The notes beneath the pieces were generated by a model. The model was not told the origin of the DNA. It worked only from the letters and a program-made list of their open reading frames with translations, and ran no database searches. A DNA stretch of 64,000 nt, taken from assembly GCF_000378385.1 (NCBI RefSeq), contig NZ_KB899659.1:1267418-1331417 (forward strand). Reading direction: 5' to 3'. The position numbers were made by a program, and so were the translations under genes. Positions 48,621-57,722 of the stretch are shown one piece after another; position 1 is the first letter of the stretch, and every line of letters begins with the position of its first letter. Source of the DNA: Paenibacillus daejeonensis DSM 15491 (GTDB taxonomy: Bacteria; Bacillota; Bacilli; Paenibacillales; Paenibacillaceae).

Positions 48621-49725
48621 TGATGATATAGGTGACTGGCTCGTAGCCGTCCCCCTCTCTGACCATGGTAGCCGCCATCAGCTGCTCACCCGAGGGGCTC
48701 CATTGCAGCTGATTCGAGATATCCTCCAAATCGACGGTCACCTGTGTGACTTTGCCGGTGACAGCATCCGCGACGTACAATCCGCTCGTTCCGTTTTCGG
48801 CATTGATGAGATTGTAGGCGAGACGTGTGCCGTCTCTGGACCAGGCGGTACCAAAGATCTGCATGCCTTTACTCAGAACCGCCTTGTCCTTGCCATCCAG
48901 ATCGGTCAGGTACAGCGTCATCTCTCCTTCGCGCGTCCTGCGGACCATCGCCAGCGACTGATGGTCAGGGGAAGGGATAACCCAGATGACCTGCTCCATC
49001 AGAAGTCGTGCTGGTTCCTCGCCTTCTTGGATAAAGAGTTGTTGTCCGGATCCAATGTAGTAGAGGCGATCACCAATCTTGTGAACATCGTGGATGGTGA
49101 GATCGCCAGTATCAGCCAGCATCTCTGTGTGGCCTTCGATATTGGCGGTATAAATTTTGCCAGACATCGTAGGGAACAGCACATGCTCGCTATCGAGCCA
49201 TTCGCCCTCATAACCCTCGATCAGCTCATCAGGCGTTTGCCGCTCCGTCGCCGGTACAATGTCCCCTGTCTCCATATCCCGCAGATAACCAAACCCTACG
49301 GACTCCTCCATGACTTTATAGAACAGAAATCTTTTGTCAGGGGAAAGCATCCCGGCGTGCTGATCTTGATCGGCAGGCTGCAGCACAGTCTCGCTGCCGT
49401 CCGTTAAGGTATACGAGACCAGATTGACCGGATAGCGTTCCTTCTCTTCGATCACTTGCGGCGTCCGCTCCGTATTTGCTTTCGCGGCCAGGACGGTATC
49501 GCCATCTAACCAGTCCATTCCCCGAATGCCAGGCACCTTTTGCAGCTGTTCAACGGCAACCGACTGATCCGTACCAGGCACTGGACCATCCAGCACGGTA
49601 ATTTGTTTGTTATTCCCATCGATGACCTGCCGATCCGTCTGCGGTTGTACCCCGCACCCTGTCGATGAGATCGCAAGGATGGCAATGGCTGCGCCAATCA
49701 TCATTTTGTTTGAATAGTCGTTCAT
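48607..49725 (-). CDS. Lipoprotein with TolB-like beta-propeller, partner of the two-component system
   Basis: 372 residues; lipoprotein signal ending ILAISSTGC. Rest is a six-bladed WD40-like/TolB propeller with repeats such as GMLSPDKRFLFYKV, IPSPDHQSLAMVRR, AWSRDGTRLAYNL and QWSPSGEQLMAAT. Start overlaps the kinase stop (ATGA), with GGAGGAAG in front. Being made with a sensor kinase suggests it may modulate envelope signalling, as an extracytoplasmic partner. That is inference from operon structure. Confidence 0.82.
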   Translation of the reverse strand: MNDYSNKMMIGAAIAILAISSTGCGVQPQTDRQVIDGNNKQITVLDGPVPGTDQSVAVEQLQKVPGIRGMDWLDGDTVLAAKANTERTPQVIEEKERYPVNLVSYTLTDGSETVLQPADQDQHAGMLSPDKRFLFYKVMEESVGFGYLRDMETGDIVPATERQTPDELIEGYEGEWLDSEHVLFPTMSGKIYTANIEGHTEMLADTGDLTIHDVHKIGDRLYYIGSGQQLFIQEGEEPARLLMEQVIWVIPSPDHQSLAMVRRTREGEMTLYLTDLDGKDKAVLSKGMQIFGTAWSRDGTRLAYNLINAENGTSGLYVADAVTGKVTQVTVDLEDISNQLQWSPSGEQLMAATMVREGDGYEPVTYIIKLRS

Positions 49726-51239
49726 TCCGCTTCCTCCTCTCCATCCATCTCCGCCCGGTGGCGGTGCAGCGGCAGACGTACGGTGAACACTGACCCCGGC
49801 TGCTCCGGCGGTCCGCTGCCCTTTTCGACGGACAGCTCTCCGTGCAGCTTCTCTATCGTTTCTTTAACGAGAGCAAGGCCCAGACCGCTGCCGCCCGATT
49901 GCCGGGACCGGTCTTTATTCACAGTATAGAATGGCTCAAAAATACGCGCTTTCGCTTCCTCGGGGATGCCGATCCCCGTGTCGCTTACCCGCAGAACAGC
50001 CACTCCCTCATGTTCGAGGCTCTCGACCACGACGGATCCGCCAGACACATTATATTTGATGGCGTTGTCCAGCAGGTTAATGAAGATCTGCGTCAGACTC
50101 TCCCGATCTCCCAGAATAACAACAGGCGTAAGCGATGTCGCAATTGTGACGCCATGCCGGGCAGCCTTGCCGCGCATCCGCTCGCACAATTCTTCGAGTA
50201 AGGCACCCATTTCAAGTGCCACAGCCTCCTGTTCAAACTCATACTTCTCCAGCGATGACAAATGAAGCACCTTTTCAACCATTTCCTGCAGCCGTTGCGC
50301 TTCCTGACCAATTTGCGTATGAGCTTGTCGGGTAAGACCCGGGTCATCATCATACATGTCCATCAGATCGACATAAGCCTTGATAGAGGTGAGCGGCGTT
50401 TTGAACTCATGGCTGATGTTGCCAATGAACTGCTTTTGCTGTCGTTCCAGCAGCTGAAGCTTGCCGATCGCCAGCTTCAACTTGCGCTTCTCCTCCTCGA
50501 GCGTCGCAATGTTCCCCTCTAGTTCCCGACTCATATGGTAGATGTCCTCGCTAAGCTCCCCTAGCTCATCCCGGCCACGCAGCGGCTTTTCCTGGAGAAA
50601 CCGTCGTCCCCGAATTTTGCCGGCAGCGTTCCGCAGCTTAGCAATTCGGGCGGTCAGCCAATGAACAAACAGGGTGCCGCACAAGAGTCCTCCCATGAGA
50701 ACAGCCAGTCCCGTGACCAAAAACAACCGTTCAATCCGTTTTAAAAACGCCTGTTGTTCCGAGAGTGAATAATGGAACTGCACAATGCCGATCTGTCCGG
50801 AGGCCCCTTGCAGCGGAGCCAGATAGTCCAGCGCATCCGCTGAGGACTGATAGACGATTTTGCCTTCCAGAGCATAGGACAATATATCTTCAATCTTGGT
50901 ATCGATTGGGGAGAGCAAGGCATTGCCAACCGGGCGTCCCTGAAGATCATAAATGATAACAGGCAGACCTGTCAGAAGACCTACATTGGCCGCCAATTCC
51001 TGCCCGCGCAGACGCAAGAAGGTCTGATCCTCCATTCGCTCCCCCAAGAGGAACGTCTGTCTGACTCGCAGATTGGCAATCTCGCTATGCTGGAGCAGAT
51101 TCTGTTCCAGCTCGGTCAACTGCTGTCTTTCGATCCCTTGCAAGACAAGCAAGCTGAGCAGCCAAGTCGACACGGTGAGCAGAATGGCCAAGCCCAGACC
51201 GAGCTGGAGTTTCAAGCTAATTCGGGGCAGACGCCTCAT
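49722..51239 (-). CDS. Membrane sensor histidine kinase
   Basis: 505 residues. Membrane helices about 12-34 and 171-195 enclose an extracellular region of about 135 residues with a PAS/CACHE-like pattern (GLPVIIYDLQGRPVG). HAMP (about 196-250), HisKA with phospho-acceptor H277 (NISHEFKTPL), HATPase with N box INLLDNAIKYN, G1 DTGIGIP and G2 GSGLGLALV. All motifs are intact. Overlaps the response regulator by 4 bp. It resembles PhoR/ResE-type kinases; stimulus unknown. Confidence 0.92.
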   Translation of the reverse strand: MRRLPRISLKLQLGLGLAILLTVSTWLLSLLVLQGIERQQLTELEQNLLQHSEIANLRVRQTFLLGERMEDQTFLRLRGQELAANVGLLTGLPVIIYDLQGRPVGNALLSPIDTKIEDILSYALEGKIVYQSSADALDYLAPLQGASGQIGIVQFHYSLSEQQAFLKRIERLFLVTGLAVLMGGLLCGTLFVHWLTARIAKLRNAAGKIRGRRFLQEKPLRGRDELGELSEDIYHMSRELEGNIATLEEEKRKLKLAIGKLQLLERQQKQFIGNISHEFKTPLTSIKAYVDLMDMYDDDPGLTRQAHTQIGQEAQRLQEMVEKVLHLSSLEKYEFEQEAVALEMGALLEELCERMRGKAARHGVTIATSLTPVVILGDRESLTQIFINLLDNAIKYNVSGGSVVVESLEHEGVAVLRVSDTGIGIPEEAKARIFEPFYTVNKDRSRQSGGSGLGLALVKETIEKLHGELSVEKGSGPPEQPGSVFTVRLPLHRHRAEMDGEEEAE

Positions 51240-51925
51240 GACCAGGCGGAGGCGCGGTAACCGACGCCGTACACGGTTTGCAGCAGTTGCTGATAAGGCT
51301 CGCCCAGTTTCTTGCGCAAGCGCTGCATATGAATATCTACCGTGCGGGTCCCGCCGGCATAATCCATGCTCCAGACCAGCTCCAGCAGTTCATCCCGCGT
51401 ATATACGCGCTCCTGATGAGACAGCAGCAGGACCAGCAGGTCAAACTCTTTGGGCGTTAGTTCAATGGAAGCGCCTTTTATTTTTACGGTACGCTGCGGC
51501 ACTTGAACAACCAAGTCGTCCACAACGAGTTCCGCTGTTTTATCTTCGGCCACCGCCCGCTCCATCCGCCGAAATAACGCCTTGGTACGCGCCAGCAGCT
51601 CGCGAAGATCAAATGGTTTGGTCATGTAGTCGTCTGCTCCGAGCTCCAGTCCCAGAATCTTATCGACAATATCATTCTTCACCGTGAGCAGGATAATTCC
51701 CAGGCCATGTCTGTCTTCCAGTTTACGGCAGACCTCATAGCCATTCAGCTTGGGCATCATTACATCCAGAATCATCACCCTTGGTTTAAATTCGGCTGTC
51801 AGTTTCAGTGCCTCCTCGCCGTCATGCGCGACTGCAACAGAATAGCCTTCCCGGCGCAGGGCATAGGCGACTGCCTGAGCTATGCTTGCTTCGTCATCTA
51901 CAACCAATATACGTTTTTCCATCAT
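51236..51925 (-). CDS. OmpR/PhoB-family response regulator
   Basis: 229 residues. Receiver domain with acidic pocket DDE (about 9-11), phosphorylated Asp in VMILDVMMPKLNG (about 53) and Lys in MTKPF; winged-helix DNA-binding domain with ELTPKEFDLLVLLLSHQERVYTRDELLELVW and TVDIHMQRLRKKL. First gene of a three-gene operon: regulator, kinase, lipoprotein. GGAGG before the ATG. Confidence 0.94.
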   Translation of the reverse strand: MMEKRILVVDDEASIAQAVAYALRREGYSVAVAHDGEEALKLTAEFKPRVMILDVMMPKLNGYEVCRKLEDRHGLGIILLTVKNDIVDKILGLELGADDYMTKPFDLRELLARTKALFRRMERAVAEDKTAELVVDDLVVQVPQRTVKIKGASIELTPKEFDLLVLLLSHQERVYTRDELLELVWSMDYAGGTRTVDIHMQRLRKKLGEPYQQLLQTVYGVGYRASAWS

Positions 51926-52023
51926 GCCGCCTGCCTCCGTCGAATTTCATTCACTTTACCATACAGATATCTCCTGATTGCGTCTTAGTTGTTTCCAAAA
52001 TGTATCCATGCTCATACGGCATT

Positions 52024-53433
52024 TCAAAGTGCCAGGCTCTTGGGTGTCCACTCGGCTTGCATGCGTATCTCAATAACCTCACCTGCCTCCGAGCTGCACA
52101 CCTGCATGCTGGCCCCATGATCGGTGAAAATATGATAAGCCACCATATACGCGAGTCCTGTCCCGCTGGTTTTTGTATCATAATAGAGCTCGCCTTCCCG
52201 GAAGGCTGGTGATGAGGTGATCTCCCAGCCGCTGCCTTCACAGAGAAAAGTAAGACATACATAACCATTATCCCGCCCCAACAGCAGGACGGGTCTGCCC
52301 CCTGCCTGGACAATGTCCTGTAGCTCAACCAAAAGCCTTCGCAGCGAGCGAACGAGCTTGATTTCATCTGCGTGAATCCAAGCTGTATTGTCCTTAGACT
52401 GGTCAATCAGCTGCCAAGTACCGCTGTCATCCGCGCTCTCCACTGCTTCTTTAACAAGCTGTCCAAAGTCTATTCTCTCACGCAGCTCCGGGGTCTCGGA
52501 TGAAAGCATCAGGAAATCTGAAATAATAGCTTCAATTTGTAATATCTCCTCCATTAGCAAATCATAGTGAAATTGCATGCCGACGCGATGACGGTTGAAC
52601 TGGATTAATCCCTTGACCACTGTCAATGGATTGCGAATCTCATGCGCGATCCCGGCCGCAAGATTGCCCAGTGCCGCCAGCTTCTCGTCCTGACCGTTCG
52701 GCCAGCAGGACTCATTCCCGGCAACCACATGCTTGCCCAGCATATAGATTCCCACAAGCCGGCCCCGCCTCATCGTCGGCAGCAGAGTCAAAAATAGACG
52801 GACTACACCCCCTTCCTTATGATAAAGATAAACATCCAACTGCTGGGGGACGCCTTGGCCTGCCTGTTCCATACCCGCTTCGTAAGTCGCCCGGTAATCG
52901 GCATATAGCAGACGTCCTACACATTGCCCCATCAATTCTTGCGTTTCATAGCCAAGCAATTGCCCCGCTATCGAATTGACTTGCTCAATACGACCGTCCG
53001 GTGCTACCAAGAGAAGCAGGCCCGGGTACCGATCCGGCCCACCCTCAGCATACTGTGATGATCCCCCGCCAGGGACCGGCCCTGCTCCGAATCGCGGCTG
53101 CAGCATGCCTGCCGAAGCCGCCGCCGCTGTCAAAACCACCCCGCAGCCGATGAGCATTAACAGTGCAGAAGGGAGTAGCCAGCCATAATGTGCTCGGAAC
53201 AAGGTAGCTATCATCGCGCACATGGCAAGTAAAGTACCTAAGCCCCCACTAGTCAGCAACAGCCGGATGCGAGTCAAACGAAGGGGGGATAGCCCAGCAG
53301 CACTTCGATGTGTATACACACTGATGTAACAGGCTGCGACTGCTGAAACCAGCGATAAGAGCAGTGTTAGGACAACAAGCGGCATTTCCTTGATTGTTGA
53401 CGGACCCTGAATAATCGCTGCCTGAATATCCAT
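52024..53433 (-). CDS. Sporulation-kinase-like histidine kinase with degraded ATPase domain
   Basis: 469 residues. Three N-terminal membrane helices (about 18-40, 58-78, 84-106), a PAS domain (about 138-235: LLLLVAPDGRIEQVNSIAGQLLGYETQELMG), and HisKA of the KinA/KinB type with H264 in AAGIAHEIRNPLTVVKGLIQ. The ATPase part is odd: the N box lacks its asparagine (RRLLVELQDIVQAGG) and no D-x-G-x-G box is seen, while a G2-like SGTGLAYMVAYHIF remains. It may be a weak or pseudokinase acting as phosphotransfer scaffold. Monocistronic; 98 bp from the response-regulator gene. Confidence 0.85.
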   Translation of the reverse strand: MDIQAAIIQGPSTIKEMPLVVLTLLLSLVSAVAACYISVYTHRSAAGLSPLRLTRIRLLLTSGGLGTLLAMCAMIATLFRAHYGWLLPSALLMLIGCGVVLTAAAASAGMLQPRFGAGPVPGGGSSQYAEGGPDRYPGLLLLVAPDGRIEQVNSIAGQLLGYETQELMGQCVGRLLYADYRATYEAGMEQAGQGVPQQLDVYLYHKEGGVVRLFLTLLPTMRRGRLVGIYMLGKHVVAGNESCWPNGQDEKLAALGNLAAGIAHEIRNPLTVVKGLIQFNRHRVGMQFHYDLLMEEILQIEAIISDFLMLSSETPELRERIDFGQLVKEAVESADDSGTWQLIDQSKDNTAWIHADEIKLVRSLRRLLVELQDIVQAGGRPVLLLGRDNGYVCLTFLCEGSGWEITSSPAFREGELYYDTKTSGTGLAYMVAYHIFTDHGASMQVCSSEAGEVIEIRMQAEWTPKSLAL

Positions 53434-53498
53434 GGACGACCCTCCTCGCTTGATGCTCTTGTCATTCCTTTGCCTAGCAAGCCTGGGAAAACAATTGC

Positions 53499-53535
53499 AA
53501 AAAAGCCCATTTTGCTTACGGAGAGCAAAATGGGC
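53499..53535 (-). terminator. Intrinsic terminator of the thioredoxin/peroxiredoxin-like gene
   Basis: Perfect 12-bp stem GCCCATTTTGCT/AGCAAAATGGGC, 7-nt loop, six T on the minus strand. 10 bp after the stop codon. Confidence 0.92.
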
Positions 53536-53544
53536 AGCGGATAG

Positions 53545-54126
53545 CTACACTAAATCACAGGCCTCGGCTGGCATCCAGTGGGCATCCTTGCCATCCCACT
53601 TGACATTGCAGCCAATTGGATTGGTCAGGCTCACACTGATCGGTTGACCCGTGAGATGCTCGTGCAGGACTCGATCCAAATCATTAACCTGCATCTGAGA
53701 GGTGTCGCGCGGCTGGTCAACGCCCCGGCCGGTATAAATCAGCTTGCGTTCTTGATCAAACACATAGAAGTGAGGCGTGCGCAGCGCGCCATAAGCCTTC
53801 GCGGTTTCCTGACTTTCATCGCGAAGGTATACCCAAGGAAATTGTTGTTCTTCCATACGCTCGATCATGTGCTCAAAGGAATCATCTGGATGGGTATTGA
53901 CGCTGTTTGCGTTAATTCCTGCGAATCGCACGCCCTGACTCTCATATTTGAGCGCCGTAGCTCGCGTGACCTCATCTGAGCCAACAACAAACGGACAATG
54001 ATTGCAAGTAAAAAAAACGACGAGTACCTTTGCATCCTTAAAATCGTTTAGCGTGTACGTTTTACCATCTGTAGCGGGTAGCTCAAATGCCGGCGCCTGC
54101 TGGCCCTGCGTCAAAGTAAAAGACAT
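53545..54126 (-). CDS. AhpC/TSA-type thioredoxin-fold protein (CNHCP)
   Basis: 193 residues, no signal peptide. Thioredoxin fold of the peroxiredoxin-like/redoxin branch: [19 protein letters not shown] at the start and [10 protein letters not shown] with C-x-x-C at about 40-43; cis-Pro in RTPHFYVF. The C-terminus carries two more cysteines ([17 protein letters not shown]). The CNHCP family is common in bacteria and probably redox active; substrate unknown. AGGAGGAG site. Confidence 0.88.
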   Translation of the reverse strand: MSFTLTQGQQAPAFELPATDGKTYTLNDFKDAKVLVVFFTCNHCPFVVGSDEVTRATALKYESQGVRFAGINANSVNTHPDDSFEHMIERMEEQQFPWVYLRDESQETAKAYGALRTPHFYVFDQERKLIYTGRGVDQPRDTSQMQVNDLDRVLHEHLTGQPISVSLTNPIGCNVKWDGKDAHWMPAEACDLV

Positions 54127-54329
54127 CCCTGATCTCCTCCTGTTATACGCCTTAAGATGATGGCGGTTTCACTTGAAAGAAAACTACTGATAGGTTTCAT
54201 GAGCTTTTCACCTTGGAGTATAGCAAACGGGCTCTCATTCGGCAAGACAAGCCCTGTACGTTCATTATATAATGAAACTGGACCTTTGCCATACGGGGCC
54301 AATCTATTTTTTGGAGGAGATGCAACACG

Positions 54330-55313
54330 ATGACTACACCTGCCATTGAACGTATTGACTATTTAGGCGAACCGGCTGTACGCGTACATACACCGGAGCT
54401 ATCCGGCATCGTTGTCCCCGGATGGGGCAGTAATCTGATTAGCCTGACGTGGCGAGAGAGTGAACTGGAGCTGCTCCGCACACCGCAGAGTGCTGAGGCG
54501 TATCATGCCAAGCCACCGCTTTACGGCACGCCTGTCCTGTTCCCGCCGAACCGGATCGAGGATGGCACCTTCACCTTCAACAATCAGACATACACGTTTC
54601 CAGTTAATGAAACGGAGCGTGGTAATCATATTCATGGGGTGTTGATGCGCTCCGCATGGGAAGTCACTCGGACCGATATCGAAGGTGATCAAGCGATCAT
54701 TGAGACCACCATCATTTCTGAGAATGTACCGGCCATCTTTGATAGTCTGCCTCACCGGTTCACGGTAAAAATGTCCTTTGTTTTCCAGGGCCCCTCCGTC
54801 AGCATTCAATTTGCAATTGACAACCGCGATGAGCAAGCGCTGCCATGGGGATTGGGGTATCATACCACCTTCCGTTTCCCGCTGTCGCCGGAGGGCGATC
54901 TGGGTCGCTGCACCTTCCAACTGCAAGCCGACCGCCGCTGGTCGCTTAATGAGCGCAATCTGCCGACCGGGGAGATTACACCGATTAGTAACCAGGAGCA
55001 GTTAAATAGCGGCCTGACCCTGGCAGATACGCTCCTAGATGACGTATATTCGATCACCCCGGGCGCTCCCAATGAAGCGGTACTGACCGATCCGGATGCC
55101 GGACTCGCGATTATCTACCGTGCCGATGAGCAATTTGGCCATTGGGTTATCTATAATGCGGACGGCAAATCGGGCTTTCTCTGCCCCGAGCCGTATACGT
55201 GGGTGACCAACGCCCCTAACGTATCTCTTCCTGATGAACTGACAGGCTTCCGCGCCCTGGCCCCTGGCCAGCAAGTCAGCACCTTCACGGAGATTGCGAT
55301 CAAGCGCGTCTAA
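54330..55313 (+). CDS. Aldose 1-epimerase family protein
   Basis: 327 residues, galactose-mutarotase fold. NHIHGVLMRSAW (about 102-113) carries the first conserved His, PWGLGYHTTFRFPL (about 175-188) the second, and the acid residue appears as the Glu in LCPEPYTWVTNAPN. Interconverts alpha and beta anomers of aldoses. Single plus-strand gene with GGAGGAGATG in front. The 203 bp upstream hold TATATAATG near 54268, a possible -10, and otherwise nothing clear. Confidence 0.88.
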   Translation: MTTPAIERIDYLGEPAVRVHTPELSGIVVPGWGSNLISLTWRESELELLRTPQSAEAYHAKPPLYGTPVLFPPNRIEDGTFTFNNQTYTFPVNETERGNHIHGVLMRSAWEVTRTDIEGDQAIIETTIISENVPAIFDSLPHRFTVKMSFVFQGPSVSIQFAIDNRDEQALPWGLGYHTTFRFPLSPEGDLGRCTFQLQADRRWSLNERNLPTGEITPISNQEQLNSGLTLADTLLDDVYSITPGAPNEAVLTDPDAGLAIIYRADEQFGHWVIYNADGKSGFLCPEPYTWVTNAPNVSLPDELTGFRALAPGQQVSTFTEIAIKRV

Positions 55314-55341
55314 GCATTCGTTCGCACGATCGTCGGTACAA

Positions 55342-55389
55342 AAAAAAGCTTGCGGGGGGCGGTCCTTAGACCGCCGCTCCAGCAAGCTT
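55342..55389 (-). terminator. Terminator whose loop contains the stop codon of the phosphorylase gene
   Basis: Minus strand: AAGCTTGC ... GGCGGTC-TAAG-GACCGCC ... GCAAGCTT, then eight T. The TAA stop (55366-55368) is in the tetraloop, so the last eight codons form the 5' arm. It may also act for the plus-strand epimerase, whose stop is 29 bp away. Confidence 0.88.
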
Positions 55390-56097
55390 GTGCACTGCCC
55401 GCAGGGCAGCCTCGATTTCACGCTCTACAGCAAGGGCAACGACGTTGGTGTGCGGATCGTACTCTGCCGCCAGATCTGCATCTGCATATCCGTCCAAAGC
55501 CACGATTGCTCCCGCCCGAACTCCTCTAAGCGAGGCGATGACGAAGAGTGCCGCGATTTCCATCTCAACTGCCAGTACCCCTGCCTGCTTATAACGCGCA
55601 TGCGGGATTTCTTCCACACCGGCAAAGAATACATCCATCGTTACGGTAATGCCTTTCTTCACGGTTCCGCCCAGGGCAGTGGCTGTTTCATAGAGCGCGC
55701 CTGTTACTTCATGATCGGCCACCGCCGGGTAACCCGGTGGCACCAGTTGGTGTGTCAGCCCTTCGGCACGCACGGCTGCCGTGCTGACGATCAGACTGCC
55801 TGCCGGATGCTCGCTGGAATAAGAGCCTGCTGTTCCGACGCGGATCAGGGTCGTCACACCGGCGCGGATCAGCTCTTCGAAGCAGACAGCTGCACCTGGT
55901 GAACCTACGCCATGACTGACAACCGCCAGCTCGGTTCCATGATATGTGCCTACAAATGTCCGGTACTCCCGGCTAAAAGCCAGCTCCCGGGCATTTTCCA
56001 ATTTGTCTGCGATCAGCTTGGCCCGGCCCGGGTCGCCGCAGACGATAGCGAAGGCGGGAATGTCTTCGCTATTCACTTGCAAGATTGGCATTAACAT
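55366..56097 (-). CDS. Nucleoside phosphorylase (uridine/purine phosphorylase family)
   Basis: 243 residues, PNP/UDP hexameric family. Phosphate site GDPGRAK (21-27) and RVGTAGSYS (about 85-93), ribose-binding AVEMEIAALFVIA with the M-E pair (about 175-187) and a C-terminal DGYAD acid. Splits imported nucleosides into base and ribose 1-phosphate. It ends the operon that starts with the BMP nucleoside transporter, which fits well. Uridine versus purine specificity is not certain. Confidence 0.88.
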   Translation of the reverse strand: MLMPILQVNSEDIPAFAIVCGDPGRAKLIADKLENARELAFSREYRTFVGTYHGTELAVVSHGVGSPGAAVCFEELIRAGVTTLIRVGTAGSYSSEHPAGSLIVSTAAVRAEGLTHQLVPPGYPAVADHEVTGALYETATALGGTVKKGITVTMDVFFAGVEEIPHARYKQAGVLAVEMEIAALFVIASLRGVRAGAIVALDGYADADLAAEYDPHTNVVALAVEREIEAALRAVHKLAGAAV

Positions 56098-56102
56098 TGG
56101 TG

Positions 56103-56780
56103 CTAATCAAACTCCTTTCGAACCCATTCATCCTCAGGGATCGGCAGGTCCTCGCCAGAGAAACGCTGCTCCAGGAACGGGTCCGCTGTATTATGAAAGC
56201 CATTGCGTTCCCAGAAGCCAGGGCGATCTTCGCGCATGAATTCGATCCCGCGGATCCACTTGGCACTTTTCCAGAAATACAAATGAGGCACGATCAGGCG
56301 CATCGGCCATCCATGCTTGGGCGTGAGCGGCTCGCCATTGTAGTGGGTCGCCAGCATGACATCGTCTCGCATGAGATCCTCCAGTGGCAGATTCGTATCA
56401 TAATCCTGGTCGGCATGAATCATAACATGCTTAGCTTCGGGCTTGACGTTCAAGAGTGACAGCAGATCCTTGAAGCGGATGCCCTCCCAATCGGTATCGA
56501 ACTTGGACCATCGGGTGACGCAGTGGATGTCATTCACCTGCTGGGAGCGTGGCAGCTTCATCAGGTCATCCCAGCTAAAGGTACGTTCTTGCTCGACCTC
56601 ACCGAAAATACGAAGTGACCATGTCCCCAGATCGTACTCCGGCACATCCCCTTCATGCAAAATCGGAAACCGCTCGGTCAGCATCTGTCCCGGCGGCAGC
56701 CGGTGAGCGAGCTGCGGGTCTACATGGACTGCGGGGGAGGGCTTGGCTTTCTTGAGTCGTTCAGCTTTGCCATGTTGCAT
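56103..56780 (-). CDS. Sulfite-oxidase-like molybdopterin enzyme (YuiH type)
   Basis: 225 residues, only the Moco-binding domain, no heme or dimerisation domain and no Tat signal. Molybdenum ligand C87 in DIHCVTRWSK; Moco contacts in LATHYNGEPLTPKHGWPMRLIVPHLYFWKSAKWIRGIEF. Related to Bacillus YuiH. Reaction unknown; the family includes sulfite and methionine-sulfoxide-type enzymes. TGGAGGTG site. Lies between transporter permease and phosphorylase, with gaps of 18 and 5 bp, so is cotranscribed. Confidence 0.88.
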   Translation of the reverse strand: MQHGKAERLKKAKPSPAVHVDPQLAHRLPPGQMLTERFPILHEGDVPEYDLGTWSLRIFGEVEQERTFSWDDLMKLPRSQQVNDIHCVTRWSKFDTDWEGIRFKDLLSLLNVKPEAKHVMIHADQDYDTNLPLEDLMRDDVMLATHYNGEPLTPKHGWPMRLIVPHLYFWKSAKWIRGIEFMREDRPGFWERNGFHNTADPFLEQRFSGEDLPIPEDEWVRKEFD

Positions 56781-56798
56781 CGGTTGTACACCTCCATT

Positions 56799-57722
56799 TT
56801 AGCGAGAGCTTTCATTCGATCTTCTCGCATCAGCGAGTTGGCTTTTGTTACGGAAGAAGAACATCGCCAGCAGCGTGACGACAAATGGCAGCATGGACGT
56901 GAACTGCGTTGGCAGTGCCATCCCTTGCAGTCGGGTGCTCAGACTACCCATGAATCCAAACAAGAGACTGGATGCTCCGACGCCAAGTGGATTAGACTGT
57001 CCAAGCATCGTAGCAACCAGCGCGATAAATCCACGACCGTTGGTCATCCCTTCGGTGAACAACGTCAGCTGGCCTAACGAGAGCTGGGCACCGGCGAGAC
57101 CGCACAGCGCGCCACAGGCAATCATGGCTCCATACTGGTATTGGGTTACCCGGATCCCAAGTGAACGCGAGGCAATCGGATTCTCCCCGGCTGCCCGCAG
57201 CCGGAATCCGGATACGGTACGGAACATATACACGTAGAGCAGCACAACCATAAGCAGCCCGAAATACACAAGCGGCGAATGTCCGGAGACCACACGCCCA
57301 ATCCATGGAATATCATGAATGAGCGGGATCTCCCAGCGGGGCAATCCGACCATATTGCGGTCGACATAAGAACCCTTCACATCAAATATGGCTCGTAGGC
57401 TAAACGTGGTGAGGCCAAGGGCCAAGAAGTTGAGCGCTACACCGACGACAATTACATTCGCCTTCAAGTGGATGGTCATATAAGCAAATAGCAGCGAGAA
57501 CATCATGACGCAGGTCATGGCGAACAGCAGAGCCAGCCAAATGTTGCCGGTCAGATGATTGCCGACAATCGCCGAGAAAGCGCCAATCAGTATGAGCCCT
57601 TCCAAGCCGACATTAAACAGGCCAACTCTGGCACACAGCGCGCCGCCTAGAGCTGCCAGCAGAATGGGCGTAACCGCGCGTAGCGTCGAGCTGTACAACG
57701 TGGCGTCAAGTAGAAGATCCAT
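56799..57722 (-). CDS. BMP-type nucleoside ABC transporter permease 2
   Basis: 307 residues from the ATG at 57722, which overlaps the end of the first permease by 17 bp. About eight to ten membrane helices; BPD_transp_2 family with GGALCARVGLFNVGLEGLILIGAFSA near 27-52 and RAAGENPIASRSLGI (about 177-191), the ATPase-contact loop. Corresponds to NupQ/YufQ of Bacillus guanosine uptake systems. Confidence 0.9.
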   Translation of the reverse strand: MDLLLDATLYSSTLRAVTPILLAALGGALCARVGLFNVGLEGLILIGAFSAIVGNHLTGNIWLALLFAMTCVMMFSLLFAYMTIHLKANVIVVGVALNFLALGLTTFSLRAIFDVKGSYVDRNMVGLPRWEIPLIHDIPWIGRVVSGHSPLVYFGLLMVVLLYVYMFRTVSGFRLRAAGENPIASRSLGIRVTQYQYGAMIACGALCGLAGAQLSLGQLTLFTEGMTNGRGFIALVATMLGQSNPLGVGASSLLFGFMGSLSTRLQGMALPTQFTSMLPFVVTLLAMFFFRNKSQLADARRSNESSR

